From Methanosarcina sp. 2.H.T.1A.6 (GTDB lineage Archaea > Halobacteriota > Methanosarcinia > Methanosarcinales > Methanosarcinaceae), in the NCBI RefSeq assembly GCF_000979455.1, contig NZ_JJOY01000049.1:1-64000 (forward strand): a stretch of 64,000 nucleotides of DNA, given 5' to 3'. The stretch's first letter is position 1. The number at the start of each line of letters is the position of its first letter. Shown here one piece after another: positions 17,864 to 27,036 of this stretch. Made by a program: the position numbers and the translations under genes. The notes under the pieces were generated by a model, which had not been told where the DNA came from, did not search any database, and was given only the letters and a program-made list of their open reading frames with translations.

Positions 17864-19513
17864 TCACACCTCATGTAAATCGAGGAAGGTGTCAAGGGTG
17901 TAGATCCCATCCAGGTTGTTGTAGTGCCAGCCTTCGAACCTTTTGTTATAGGGCGTGACAACCTTTTTCCAGTAAACCGGAATTACCGGCAGTTCCTCCG
18001 CATAATAGTCCTGCAGGGAGTACGAACAGGAACGCAGGGTTTCGGAATCCGTCGTATTCAGGATCTGATCGCAAAGTCCGGTAAATGCAGGGTCTTCGAT
18101 GTAACCGTAGCGTCTGGAATCAAAGTACCCGGTACCAAGTCCCGAATGCATCAGCATACCCCAGGGCGTGGTCCTCGAAAAGACAAGCTCGTACCTGGAA
18201 GTGTCCTTTCGGTCCATGTAGGTGTTCTGGTCAACGTTTTCAATTTCAATGTCTATCCCCACGGCCCGGAAGTACTCCTGCAAAAGTTCTGCATCCCTTT
18301 CGTAGCCCGGCAAGATCATGAGTTCCAGGAGGATATCTTTTCCATTTTTGTTTTCTACAATCCCGTTCCCATTGCGGTCTTCATATCCTGCTTTTTTCAG
18401 GATTTCCCTGGCTTTTTCCGGGTCATAAGTGCATTTCTCCGTGGGTTTGTAGTATTCCATGCCCGGGGGGACCAGCCCCCTGTTGGGAACACTTCCGTAG
18501 CCCAGAGTATCGAGTTGCATGAGTTCTTCGTAATTGATAGCATAGGCCAGGGCTTCCCTGAACTGCAGGTCTGAGCGGGGGGCTTCATTTAAGGTAATTC
18601 CAAGATAACACATCCCTGCACTGTCCTTTTCGACAAAATTGAAGTCCCCTGTTTTTTCCAGACGCTCTATGTTTGCATACGGGTAGGAGGAGGCGTATTT
18701 GTAGTAGGTGTCTGCTTCTCCCTTCTCAAGGGCCAGGCAGGCAGCATCTTCACTTGCGTACCAGTCCACCTCGACCTTATCAAAGGCACATTTTTTGCCT
18801 TTCCAGTAAGGGTTTTTCCGGAAGATGAGGCGGGCGGTGTTCAGGTCTACGGATTCTATGTAATAGGGCCCGCAGCCCACATATGGGCCTTTGCTTGAGT
18901 ATTCCATGGGGTTCTCAATTGATTCCCATACATGGGCGGGCAGGATGTTGTATGTCGTAAATTCCAGGTCGATGCGGGTGTAAGGCTTGTTAAATTTGAA
19001 GGTCACGGAATTGTCGGTATCCGAAACGGAGGAACTTTCCAGGGTTTCGTTGATCCAGCGGCCGGAAGGGTTTTTTTCTCCATAGTAGAGCATGCTGAAC
19101 TGTACGTCTTCGGGGGTCACTTTTACCCCATCACTCCAGTAAAGGTCGTCCCGGATATAGAATGTCCATTCCCTGTGGTCTTCCGAAACTTCATAATGGT
19201 CTGCCAGCCTGCCAACAATCTTGCCGTCTTCGGACATCTGCATAAGTGGGAAATTGGAAAGATGTGCAAAGATGCCCAGGTAGTAGTCTCCTATCAGGGA
19301 TTCGGATTTTATGACGTTAGGGGTCGCGATCTTCAGGACTTTTTCAGGTCCCTCCGAAGAGTTCGCATCCGTTTCTGCATCCGCTTCCGCAGCCGGAGTT
19401 TCAATCCCCGAAGCCCCCTCACTTTCTGAAGGCAGCATTAACAGGTAAATCCCTCCTAAAAATATTAAAGAGAGGGCTGCAATACAGAACACCCTGCTTG
19501 TTGTCCATCTCAT
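17864..19513 (-). CDS. Family-5 extracellular solute-binding protein (copy 1)
   Basis: The 549-residue protein has an N-terminal membrane/signal segment (about residues 9-27) and an acidic linker. The SBP_bac_5 fold follows: LADHYEVSEDHREWTFYIRDDLYWSDGVKVTPEDV early on, the Ca-like loop DRNGNGIVENKNGKD near 370, and the late PVIPVYWKK. It presumably delivers a peptide, nickel or other small solute to the permease. AAGGAGAG stands just upstream of its ATG, 14 nt after the paralogue ends. It shares long identical blocks with copy 2. Confidence 0.9.
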   Translation of the reverse strand: MRWTTSRVFCIAALSLIFLGGIYLLMLPSESEGASGIETPAAEADAETDANSSEGPEKVLKIATPNVIKSESLIGDYYLGIFAHLSNFPLMQMSEDGKIVGRLADHYEVSEDHREWTFYIRDDLYWSDGVKVTPEDVQFSMLYYGEKNPSGRWINETLESSSVSDTDNSVTFKFNKPYTRIDLEFTTYNILPAHVWESIENPMEYSSKGPYVGCGPYYIESVDLNTARLIFRKNPYWKGKKCAFDKVEVDWYASEDAACLALEKGEADTYYKYASSYPYANIERLEKTGDFNFVEKDSAGMCYLGITLNEAPRSDLQFREALAYAINYEELMQLDTLGYGSVPNRGLVPPGMEYYKPTEKCTYDPEKAREILKKAGYEDRNGNGIVENKNGKDILLELMILPGYERDAELLQEYFRAVGIDIEIENVDQNTYMDRKDTSRYELVFSRTTPWGMLMHSGLGTGYFDSRRYGYIEDPAFTGLCDQILNTTDSETLRSCSYSLQDYYAEELPVIPVYWKKVVTPYNKRFEGWHYNNLDGIYTLDTFLDLHEV

Positions 19514-19527
19514 ACGCTGCTCTCTCC

Positions 19528-21324
19528 TTAAGCAGGGGTTTTCGTCACATTCAGGAAGTTGTCAAGGTTATAGATCCCATAGAGGGGGTCTGCATACCAG
19601 CCTTCGAACTGCCTGTTGAAGGGGGTAACCACGTTATCCCAGTAGAGGGGAATTGCAGGCAGGTTCCCTGCATAGTAGTCCTGAAGCTCATACGCGTAGC
19701 CCTGAAGCTCTTCAGGGTCCGTGGTTGCGAGGATGTCATCGCAGAGCTGCAAGAACTCGGGGTTGTCCACGTTGTGCATGACTCCCTGCCCGGTTCTTCT
19801 TGAATCAAAATAGCCGCTTCCCCAGTTTGCGTGCATCAGCATGCCCCAGGGGGTTGAGCGGGTTACTGTCAGGTCATATTCATAGTTGTCCTTCAGGGTG
19901 AACCAGGTATCTGCGTCCACAGTCCTCAGGTCTGCAGCAAGGCCCACCTGTTCCAGGTATTCCTTAAGAAGCTCGCCTATACGGGCATAGTCCGGCCTTA
20001 TCAGGATTTCAAGTTTGATGTCTTTGCCATCTTTGCCTTCAAGGATACCGTTTCCGTTGCTGTCCGAATATCCTGCTTTTTTCAGGATTTCCCTGGTTTT
20101 TTCAGGGTTGTACTCAAGTTTTTCAGTTTCTTTGAAGGCCTCCATGGAAGGTGGCACAAAGCCGCGGTTCGGGACATCCCCATAGCCGAGGGTCTCGAGC
20201 TTGATGATTTCTTCGTAATTTATGGCATAGGAAAGCGCTTCCCTGAATTCAAGGTCCGAGAGGGGGGCTTTCTTCAGGTTCGGGGCAAGGAAGACAAGCC
20301 CGATATTTGTCTTTTCCATGAAGTCGAAATTCCCGGTCTTTTCAAGCTGTTCTATGTTGGGGTAGGGGTATGAACCTGCGTACTTGTAATAAGTATCAAC
20401 ATCCCCGTTTTCAAGGGCCAGGGTGGCTACGTCCATATTGGAGTAAAAGTGGACCTCCACGTTTCCGAATGCCGGAGCCTTCCCTTTCCAGTATGGGTTT
20501 TTCTCAAAAACGAGTTTTCCGGCATTAAGGTCTATCTGTTTGAGGTAATAGGGCCCACAGCCCACGTATGGGCCTTCGTTTAAGTATTCCATGGGGTTTT
20601 CGATTGATTTCCATACATGGGCGGGCAGGATGTTGTATGTCGCAAACTCCAGGTCAATGCGGGTGTAAGGCTTGTTAAATTTGAAGGTCACGGAATTGTC
20701 GGTATCCGAAACAGCCGAACTTTCCAGAGTATCGTTTATCCAGCTTGCCCAGGGTGTCTTTTTCCCGTAGTAGCGGATTGAAAACTCAACGTCTTCGGGG
20801 GTAACCGGCTTTCCGTCGCTCCAGTATAGTTCGTCTTTCAGGTAGAAGGTCCAGCATGTATTATTTTCCGAAACCTCATAGCTTTCAGCAAGCTGGCCTG
20901 TAAGGTGCCCCTCAGAGTCCATTTTCATGAGGGGTGGGTTTGAGAGATGGGCAAAAACTCCAAGACTTGAATCCCCGATAAATGATGCGGATTTTATTAC
21001 ACTTGGGGTTGCGATTTTCAGGGGCACTCCTTCGGTATCTGCTGACGGCTCCACGCCGGAGGCCGAGGCTTCTAAACTGGTTCCTGAGCTGATTCCTGCG
21101 TCCTGCGGGTTTTCTTCTCCTCCAAACAGGCCTTTAATATATGTAATGACCCGGTCAAAAATCCCGTCGTTCGAGGACGTAAGATTTTCTCCAGAATCCT
21201 CAGTTTCTGCCGCTACTGCGGGATACATATTTGCACAAAAAATAAAGATGAGTATGGCAAAGGCCAGCCACCGTTTCAATCCTCTGTTTAATCCTGATCC
21301 CGTAATATTTTTCCCCTGTTTCAT
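19528..21324 (-). CDS. Family-5 extracellular solute-binding protein (copy 2)
   Basis: The 598-residue paralogue of copy 1 has a signal segment (WLAFAILIFIFCANMYPAVA), an Asp/Ser/Glu-rich linker of about 70 residues and then the binding fold (LAESYEVSENNTCWTFYLKDELYWSDGKPVTPEDV, DSNGNGILEGKDGKD, AIPLYWDN). It is the first gene of the operon. Nearly identical segments shared with copy 1 (for example VSDTDNSVTFKFNKPYTRI) point to tandem duplication, while the ligand-contact parts differ. No metal-specific motif tells nickel from peptide. Confidence 0.9.
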   Translation of the reverse strand: MKQGKNITGSGLNRGLKRWLAFAILIFIFCANMYPAVAAETEDSGENLTSSNDGIFDRVITYIKGLFGGEENPQDAGISSGTSLEASASGVEPSADTEGVPLKIATPSVIKSASFIGDSSLGVFAHLSNPPLMKMDSEGHLTGQLAESYEVSENNTCWTFYLKDELYWSDGKPVTPEDVEFSIRYYGKKTPWASWINDTLESSAVSDTDNSVTFKFNKPYTRIDLEFATYNILPAHVWKSIENPMEYLNEGPYVGCGPYYLKQIDLNAGKLVFEKNPYWKGKAPAFGNVEVHFYSNMDVATLALENGDVDTYYKYAGSYPYPNIEQLEKTGNFDFMEKTNIGLVFLAPNLKKAPLSDLEFREALSYAINYEEIIKLETLGYGDVPNRGFVPPSMEAFKETEKLEYNPEKTREILKKAGYSDSNGNGILEGKDGKDIKLEILIRPDYARIGELLKEYLEQVGLAADLRTVDADTWFTLKDNYEYDLTVTRSTPWGMLMHANWGSGYFDSRRTGQGVMHNVDNPEFLQLCDDILATTDPEELQGYAYELQDYYAGNLPAIPLYWDNVVTPFNRQFEGWYADPLYGIYNLDNFLNVTKTPA

Positions 21325-21752
21325 CCTGCTACCTACTCCTGTTTTAAGTTTTTTCTCCCGGATTACAGAAATAGCACCAAAGGTTCCGATTCTTTTGCTA
21401 AACTAATTGTCATCTTGCTCTCCTCTGCATCAATAGAGGGCACGGGCAGTGCTATGCGTGAATTATGAGTAAGAAATCTAATGGTAACCTTAATGTGCTC
21501 TATTTTTTAATTTTATTTGTGTCTCTTATTAAGATTAAATCTCTGGATAATTAAAAATCATACTAATTTATTATTTCTTATGTTATATTACCTAAACAAT
21601 TTCGTAATATAAACCTTTTGATTTTTTAACATTCTTTTGAAAAACAGATCCAAGCACAGCATTTTTTTTAAGTGTTGGACTTCAATCAAACTGGAAAATT
21701 TCAATCAAACTGAATATTTCAATCAAACTGGAAAAATAGAAAAAATGCGTTT
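21325..21752 (-). promoter_or_regulatory. Promoter region of the ABC operon with operator-like palindrome
   Basis: On the minus strand AAAAGGTTTATATTA (about 21606-21620) is a good BRE/TATA. TATATTAC at 21584-21591 and its exact complement GTAATATA at 21604-21611 form an inverted repeat with a 12-nt spacer that overlaps the TATA side and the expected start site, as a repressor site would. The leader to copy 2 of the binding protein would be about 260 nt. No gene is visible in this interval. Confidence 0.55.
21681..21737. repeat. Three tandem copies of an 18-bp unit
   Basis: TTCAATCAAACTGGAAAA occurs three times in a row; the middle copy ends differently. It lies just beyond the 3' end of the PHP gene. 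Confidence 0.85.
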
Positions 21753-22757
21753 TTACTTTTGACTTTCAATCTCAATCTTTTTTTCAATTTCTTTTGCAAA
21801 GACTTTTTTCGAGTGAATATAGAGTGAAGCCGGAAGCCCTGTATTTGAGATCAAGTAGAGCAGGCCCATGGTTGTCCTGTTCAACCTGGGAGAGCAATTT
21901 AAAAGTGCACTCCTCGAGATCCTTACCATTGTATCCAGGGACTTTATTCCTGTAAGGTAACTTTTTATATCCCGGGTCTTCTGACTTTTTTCAAATATCA
22001 GGTCTATCCATGTATTCATTTCTTCTATCAGAATTTCCCTTGTAAGGTCTTCAGGAACAATGTAACTTTTTCCTCTTTCTATATTTTTGAAATACTCCCT
22101 GAAACTCTCTCCTTTTGCAAGAGTATATACCTTCCCCAGTCCCCCCGAGTGTGTATCCGTTGTTGCAGCGATACCTTTGCCAAATCTTTCCGCAAGGGCG
22201 ATAGTAAGCTCATTTTTCTGCTTTAGCTCATGCATATTATATTCAAGTACAGGAAAGAGTTTTGCCAGTTCAGGGACGGCAGAGGGCTCAGGTTCCTCGT
22301 GAAGCTCAAACCAGAAGGGGTGATTGTAGATAAAAGGTAGTTTATGGCGCTTGAGATATCCTATAAAACTCTTCAGGTCATGTTCTATTTTTGCAATCTC
22401 GGTAAGTTCTAGAAAGTCCTCCCGGTAAAGTTCGAAAACGTTCACGTGCAGGGTGTGCCCTGCAAACTTCGGATCATATATGGTCATTTCAACGCCAGAG
22501 ACCAGTTTTTCCCTGTCCCGTCCGAGAATTTCGTATGCTTCGATTGTATTATGATCCGTAAATGTGACAAAATCCATGCCCATCCCGAGGGCTTTTTCAT
22601 AGAGACTCTCGGGACTCAAATCTTTTGCCGGGAGCACGTCAAAAGAACAGGTTGTATGCACATGCAGGTCTGCCCGTTTCCAGCCTTCCTCCATAAGCTC
22701 AGCTGCCCGTTCCGGTGTTATCAGCTTTTCCTGATAATTCTTCGGCCTTCTCCCCAT
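21753..22757 (-). CDS. PHP-domain metal-dependent phosphoesterase
   Basis: A 334-residue protein. The PHP metal-site motifs are present: DLHVHTTCSFD (residues 30-40), TFTDHNTIEAY, GVEMT, NHPFWFELH and ATTDTHSG. After about residue 230 comes a mainly helical tail of 100 residues with unknown role. PHP enzymes hydrolyse phosphoesters such as histidinol phosphate or short nucleotides; this stand-alone archaeal type has no assigned substrate. It is monocistronic, and TATA-like AAAACTTAATTAA sequence lies upstream on the minus strand. It sits at the left edge of the AT-rich accessory block. Confidence 0.85.
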   Translation of the reverse strand: MGRRPKNYQEKLITPERAAELMEEGWKRADLHVHTTCSFDVLPAKDLSPESLYEKALGMGMDFVTFTDHNTIEAYEILGRDREKLVSGVEMTIYDPKFAGHTLHVNVFELYREDFLELTEIAKIEHDLKSFIGYLKRHKLPFIYNHPFWFELHEEPEPSAVPELAKLFPVLEYNMHELKQKNELTIALAERFGKGIAATTDTHSGGLGKVYTLAKGESFREYFKNIERGKSYIVPEDLTREILIEEMNTWIDLIFEKSQKTRDIKSYLTGIKSLDTMVRISRSALLNCSPRLNRTTMGLLYLISNTGLPASLYIHSKKVFAKEIEKKIEIESQK

Positions 22758-23036
22758 AGGCGTAGAATCCCTTAATTATTATTTTGTCCCAATTAATTTT
22801 AATTAAGTTTTATATTTCTCCTACTATAGTAGTATCCTTTTTTTAGATTAAGTTTTTCTGAGAAACTTATATCAGAATCTGGAAGTTTTTAGACTCATGG
22901 AAAAACTCTTTTGGGACTTTTCCGGCTTTAACACTTTGTACACTTTTTTACCTATTCAAAATCACCACATTTATACAAATATACTTTAATACACCGACAT
23001 TTTCACAAAAACAACAGTAGTAATAGTGGTATAACT

Positions 23037-23285
23037 ATGGGTCTATTCAGAAAGCTAAGGAAGATTCTAAGCGTAATTTTTGAAAACGAGTCCGAGCAAA
23101 AAGGAGACGATTTCGAAAAATATGTAGTAGACCTCTTCGATGGAAAACATTGTCTATCGTACAGTGGACCACGGAGATGGCAAGAAAACACATCCGATTT
23201 GTGGATAACACCGGCAGATGTATCTGTTCGTCTAAATAAATCACTTACTCATCAACACTATCAAAAAAGCTTTAAATTAGTAATC
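23037..23285 (+). pseudogene. Decayed copy of the adjacent PD-(D/E)xK-like nuclease gene
   Basis: The open frame gives 83 residues. Its first 37 match the next gene's N-terminus (MGLFRKLRKIL, QKGDDFEKYVVDLFDG). From about 23150 the resemblance moves to another frame, which reads LSIVQWTTEMARKHIRFVDN against FSIVQWSTDITRKHDKFVES in the intact copy. Then PADVSVR in the first frame matches GPDLTIR. A 1-nt loss and a later loss of about 5 nt would explain this, with homology lost after 23240. The nuclease ExK motif is absent. Confidence 0.8.
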
Positions 23286-23322
23286 TAATATTTATTTATA
23301 CTTATTATTTTGGGGCTATATC

Positions 23323-23820
23323 ATGGGATTTTTTGGTAAGATTGCAAAAGTCGTTGAGATTTTGACGGAAGACGAGTCTGTAGAAAAAGGGAACGACTTT
23401 GAAAAGTATGTAGCGGATCTTTTTGATAATAGGTACTTTTCGATAGTTCAATGGAGTACAGACATTACTCGAAAGCATGATAAATTTGTAGAGTCAGATG
23501 CGGGGCCTGATCTTACCATTCGCTATGTCCCAAACAACGAAATCTTTTATGTGGAGTGCAAGTTCAGGTCAGATTTATATGAAGGAAAACTTCACTGGTC
23601 CAATCTCCCGCAGTTAAAACGTTACCAGGGCTTTGCCAGAGAAAACAGACATCCTTTCTTCATTGCTATCGGATTTGGTGGAGATCCGTCTGATCCGGAA
23701 AGAATGTTCTGCATTCCCCTTGAAGAAGCAAGGTATCCGGCGCTTTATCCGAGTGTATTTGAAAAGTTCGAACGAGATCCTGAAAAGAACTTTTTCTGGA
23801 AAAATGGAGTCTTGAAATAA
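23323..23820 (+). CDS. PD-(D/E)xK nuclease-like protein
   Basis: The 165-residue protein begins with a short helix and EKGNDFEKYVADLFD, the start seen in Mrr/NERD-like restriction-endonuclease folds. The catalytic signature follows: GPDLTIRY (D63), then FYVECKF with E78-x-K80. The rest (QLKRYQGFARENRHPFFIAIGFGG) fits the second half of this fold. It could cut DNA as a solitary nuclease or be a conflict-system effector; no methylase partner is near. It lies 34 bp after its decayed copy, in AT-rich DNA next to the DUF262-HEPN pair. Confidence 0.7.
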   Translation: MGFFGKIAKVVEILTEDESVEKGNDFEKYVADLFDNRYFSIVQWSTDITRKHDKFVESDAGPDLTIRYVPNNEIFYVECKFRSDLYEGKLHWSNLPQLKRYQGFARENRHPFFIAIGFGGDPSDPERMFCIPLEEARYPALYPSVFEKFERDPEKNFFWKNGVLK

Positions 23821-24181
23821 CTTACATAGAGCTTACGCGGTTGAGTGATAAAATCAATTGTATTCAGTCTTATCATAACTGTTGAGACCATAATTATTGA
23901 GCCTTGTTGTAGAATTTTTTCGTTTCTTGTTTAAGTTCAACTGCGTGAGCCCTATAAGTTTTCCTTAAATTATAATACCGGGAAATTCAATATTAATAAG
24001 CGGCTCTTTTTGGGAGGAAGCACGAAAGTTAATCCCTCAATCCTTCACTGAAGAATCTTTAATGGTTGCCTTATTGAAAAGAGCACTTTTTTGGTGACTA
24101 ATATTTACAGAATCGTTTTGATTTAACTTTATATATCAATTCTTATGGCAATATATTTGATTATTTGAGGGGGGAAATGCG
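23821..24181 (+). promoter_or_regulatory. Intergenic region with promoter of the coiled-coil gene
   Basis: No gene is visible. ACTTTATATATC (about 24126-24137) is a strong TATA box. GAGGGGGG at 24167-24174 is the ribosome-binding site that selects the TTG start of the next gene. Confidence 0.55.
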
Positions 24182-24559
24182 TTGTCCGAATTAACTGAAC
24201 AGGATGTGTTGTCTAGATTAACTAAGTTAGAACAGAAGATGAAAAGTCTGGATAATAACGCAAATGCTCTGATTGATGAATTCGAGAGTCTGCAAACTGT
24301 AGCTAGAGAATTAAAGATGGCGGACTCTGTCGATAAATTCAATGAATATCTCGAAGAGATCGGAAATATCAAGGAAGATTTAAGCTGCAAAATATCTGAT
24401 AAGATTGAAAATGAACAGATGAAAGAGCTGTTGGATACAATGATAAAAACCATCCCGGCTGATGTCGAAAACTTGAAAAATGAATCTAGTTATGTTCGCG
24501 GTAAATTAGTAGAGATAAGAGATGAAATTAACAAAAGTAAACCGTGTAAAGCGGATTAA
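24182..24559 (+). CDS. Small coiled-coil protein of unknown function
   Basis: 125 residues, strongly helical and rich in Glu, Lys and Asp, with heptad patterns through most of its length (RLTKLEQKMKSLDNNANALI, then ELLDTMIKTIPADVENLKNE). There is no membrane segment and the single cysteines show no motif. I do not recognise the family. Translation begins at TTG: the ATG at 24178 is out of frame and stops after five codons. It has its own promoter and lies within the accessory block. Confidence 0.65.
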   Translation: MSELTEQDVLSRLTKLEQKMKSLDNNANALIDEFESLQTVARELKMADSVDKFNEYLEEIGNIKEDLSCKISDKIENEQMKELLDTMIKTIPADVENLKNESSYVRGKLVEIRDEINKSKPCKAD

Positions 24560-24913
24560 ATTAAACTGAATAGTGTGTTACTGTCGCAAAATCATTTTCC
24601 GAAGAGCTGACACTGGAAGTTGCTGCGTCTGCGCCCGCCTTTATGCTCATTCAATTCCCATACTTTCCTGTATGAAGCCCATCTGATATCAATTTATTGA
24701 AGAAGTTTTAAACTCGGTTTTCCACGTATTTCATCTTAATATTCGCTGGAACATGTCTGGAAAAATAAGTAATAACCAGACTGAAACCCTTCTATATATT
24801 TGATTTATACTTTTTTTAGTTTGGGTGTGTAAATCTTATAATAGTTTTAATAAATTGATTAAAAACATAAAACGTATATTGAATGTACAGCTCATATAAA
24901 TTGAGAGATTGAA
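24560..24913 (+). promoter_or_regulatory. Upstream region of the DUF262-HEPN pair
   Basis: No gene is visible in these 350 bp. CTTATAATAG (about 24835-24844) could be the TATA box, with a leader of about 50 nt. A purine-rich GAGAG stands before the DUF262 start. Confidence 0.4.
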
Positions 24914-26029
24914 ATGGATGAAGATGAGGAAATTGAAAGTATAAATGATGAGGATACCAAAATCCTGAAAAAATATCAGGACGACCAAAAAAGACTCGTA
25001 AGTCAAAAAATGGATCTCTATATACCAAGTTTAAAAGATATGATTAATAATGGCGTGATCGACCTTGATCCCACATTTCAAAGGCGAGATCGTTGGAGTA
25101 TAGCACAACAATCCAGACTTATTGAATCGCTAATAATGGCTGTTCCAATCCCCCCTGTATTTCTTGCAGAGGAAGAATATAACAGTTACTCAGTTATGGA
25201 TGGAAAGCAGAGGTTAACAGCTATTTACATGTATTTGACTGATCAATTTGCATTAACCGGGCTGGAGTTTTGGCAGGAACTGAACAAGAAAAAATTTAGT
25301 GAATTAAATAAAACGGTTCGAAGCGGAATTGATCGACGATACATTTCAGCTGTGGTTTTACTTAATGAATCTGATTTAGAGATTAAATTCGACGTTTTTG
25401 AAAGAATTAATACCGGTGGGCAGAATCTTACTTCTCAGGAGGTAAGAAATTGCATGTATAGAGGTCGATTTAATGACCTTCTAATTGAGTTATCCGAGAA
25501 TGAAAATTTTAAAAAATGTTTGGGGTTGCCGGATGATCTCAACAAGCTTAAGAAAATTAAAATATATCAACGGATGGATGATATTCAGTTAGTTTTGAGA
25601 TTCTTTTTGTTCCAAAATTATGAAATAAATATTACTGGTAATTTAAAAACATCTATGAATGATTATATGAAAGAGAGAAAAACGGATTCTGTAGAACATA
25701 AAGAACTTGCCGTTTATAGAACTTTATTTACTGAAACCATCGATAAAGTGTACAAAGTATACGGAAACATAGCTTTTAGAAAATGGGATCTTTCCAAAAA
25801 TGATTGGGGGACAATTTCGGCTCCGCTATACGATGCTGTAATGTATAATTTTTCAAAAGTGAGTCCGGACTCAATAATTGGTAACGAAGAGCGCATAACT
25901 AATGGAACAAAATTACTGTTTGAAGATAATGAATTTGTTGAGTCAATCAGAAAGGGGACAAACGGCTTAGAGGCAAATAAGATAAGAATCCAAAAATTTA
26001 TGGAAATGCTCAAGTCCTCAATGGAGTGA
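24914..26029 (+). CDS. DUF262 (GmrS-N/ParB-like) domain protein
   Basis: The 371-residue protein has the DUF262 core: DLDPTFQRRDRWSIAQQSRLIESLIMAVPIPPVFL (about residues 50-84), the DGKQR motif (residues 96-100), then RYISAVVLLNE and FDVFERINTGGQNLTSQEVRNC. In characterised relatives such as GmrSD and BrxU this domain hydrolyses nucleotides and regulates a nuclease. Here the usual C-terminal HNH (DUF1524) domain is missing; the C-terminal 170 residues are unassigned. It is followed after 4 nt by a HEPN gene, which probably supplies the nuclease activity (inference). Confidence 0.85.
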   Translation: MDEDEEIESINDEDTKILKKYQDDQKRLVSQKMDLYIPSLKDMINNGVIDLDPTFQRRDRWSIAQQSRLIESLIMAVPIPPVFLAEEEYNSYSVMDGKQRLTAIYMYLTDQFALTGLEFWQELNKKKFSELNKTVRSGIDRRYISAVVLLNESDLEIKFDVFERINTGGQNLTSQEVRNCMYRGRFNDLLIELSENENFKKCLGLPDDLNKLKKIKIYQRMDDIQLVLRFFLFQNYEINITGNLKTSMNDYMKERKTDSVEHKELAVYRTLFTETIDKVYKVYGNIAFRKWDLSKNDWGTISAPLYDAVMYNFSKVSPDSIIGNEERITNGTKLLFEDNEFVESIRKGTNGLEANKIRIQKFMEMLKSSME

Positions 26030-26033
26030 TATA

Positions 26034-26792
26034 ATGAGTCATTCCAACTTAGATATTTCTGAAGTTAAGTTCGAACGAGTACGCTTTTCCTATATTCATT
26101 TTTTAAGTCAAATTAAAGAAGTAAGTGATCTCCTAACGTACGCGGGTAAAATAAATACTGGAAATTTCAGAGTCGTTTGGTCAATCACTTCGAGAAGTGC
26201 CATTATGATAAGTAGTGGATTCCTAGAGAGATATCTTAGAGATTCCTTTATGGAGTTTATCGAACAAATTAATTGTCTAAATATTGATAAAAAATATCTT
26301 AAACGAAATATATTGATAACAAACAAAAATAAAACAATCGAGCTTTTAGATTTAATTAACCGAGATCGGTTTATTGCAGATTATGAAAAAATAATTACAA
26401 CTTATTCTACTCTTTTTGATAACAACTTATGTAAACCAATTTTAGTAAAAGAGACATTCTCACTCAAAGATTCTAATCCTGGAGAAAAAACTATTCGAGA
26501 AATGTTTAATCGCATTGGTATTAAGGATGTATTCAAGCACGAATATTTCAAGGAATTGAACTATGTAGATGGAGTTGATGGAAAAATTAAGGGATTCACG
26601 ACTTTAAGAAACTCATTCGCTCATGGTGCTCTTGGCATAACTATTCCTTCTCTCAGTGATACACAACAGGAAATTGAGTTTTTGAAAACCTTCGTTTACA
26701 TTTTAAATAAAATTCTTGAGGATGAAATTCTTAACATGGAAAAGCAATTTCATAGAGATTATTTCAAAACTTTTCCTCACGTGTATAATTAA
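26034..26792 (+). CDS. HEPN-domain protein (MAE_28990/MAE_18760-like)
   Basis: The 252-residue helical protein ends with LRNSFAHGALG (about 190-200), containing the R-x4-H motif of HEPN ribonucleases. An earlier EIxxF-type helix with SRSAIMISSGFLERYLRDSF fits the MAE_28990/MAE_18760 group. HEPN proteins of this group are proposed RNA-cutting effectors in toxin-antitoxin and phage-defence modules, often beside DUF262 genes. Here it is in a two-gene operon with a DUF262 protein at 4 nt spacing. The target RNA is unknown. Confidence 0.75.
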   Translation: MSHSNLDISEVKFERVRFSYIHFLSQIKEVSDLLTYAGKINTGNFRVVWSITSRSAIMISSGFLERYLRDSFMEFIEQINCLNIDKKYLKRNILITNKNKTIELLDLINRDRFIADYEKIITTYSTLFDNNLCKPILVKETFSLKDSNPGEKTIREMFNRIGIKDVFKHEYFKELNYVDGVDGKIKGFTTLRNSFAHGALGITIPSLSDTQQEIEFLKTFVYILNKILEDEILNMEKQFHRDYFKTFPHVYN

Positions 26793-27036
26793 TATCTGCA
26801 GATCCAAATACTTACAAGACACACGCACGTTCCAACTTTCTTGTTTTTTCAATCTCTCAATAGTATGCTTTTCTTAACTCAGTTATTCTATACACTACAG
26901 GAATGCAGTACATGTGCCCAATTACCGCAGCATCAAATTTAAAAAAGAGGATGAGACTCTGATTTCTTTTAATTGAAATATTGGATAACTTATCGAGAAC
27001 GAACTTTTAATTTTTGTTGCGAGTTTTACACTTTGA

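Noticed and set aside
14142-21324. Naming the ABC operon as a nickel importer
   Set aside because: Family-5 binding proteins carry peptides, nickel and other solutes; nothing in the sequence decides between them.
21681-21737. Triple 18-bp repeat considered as a CRISPR fragment
   Set aside because: Units are directly adjacent with no spacers, and no cas genes are present.
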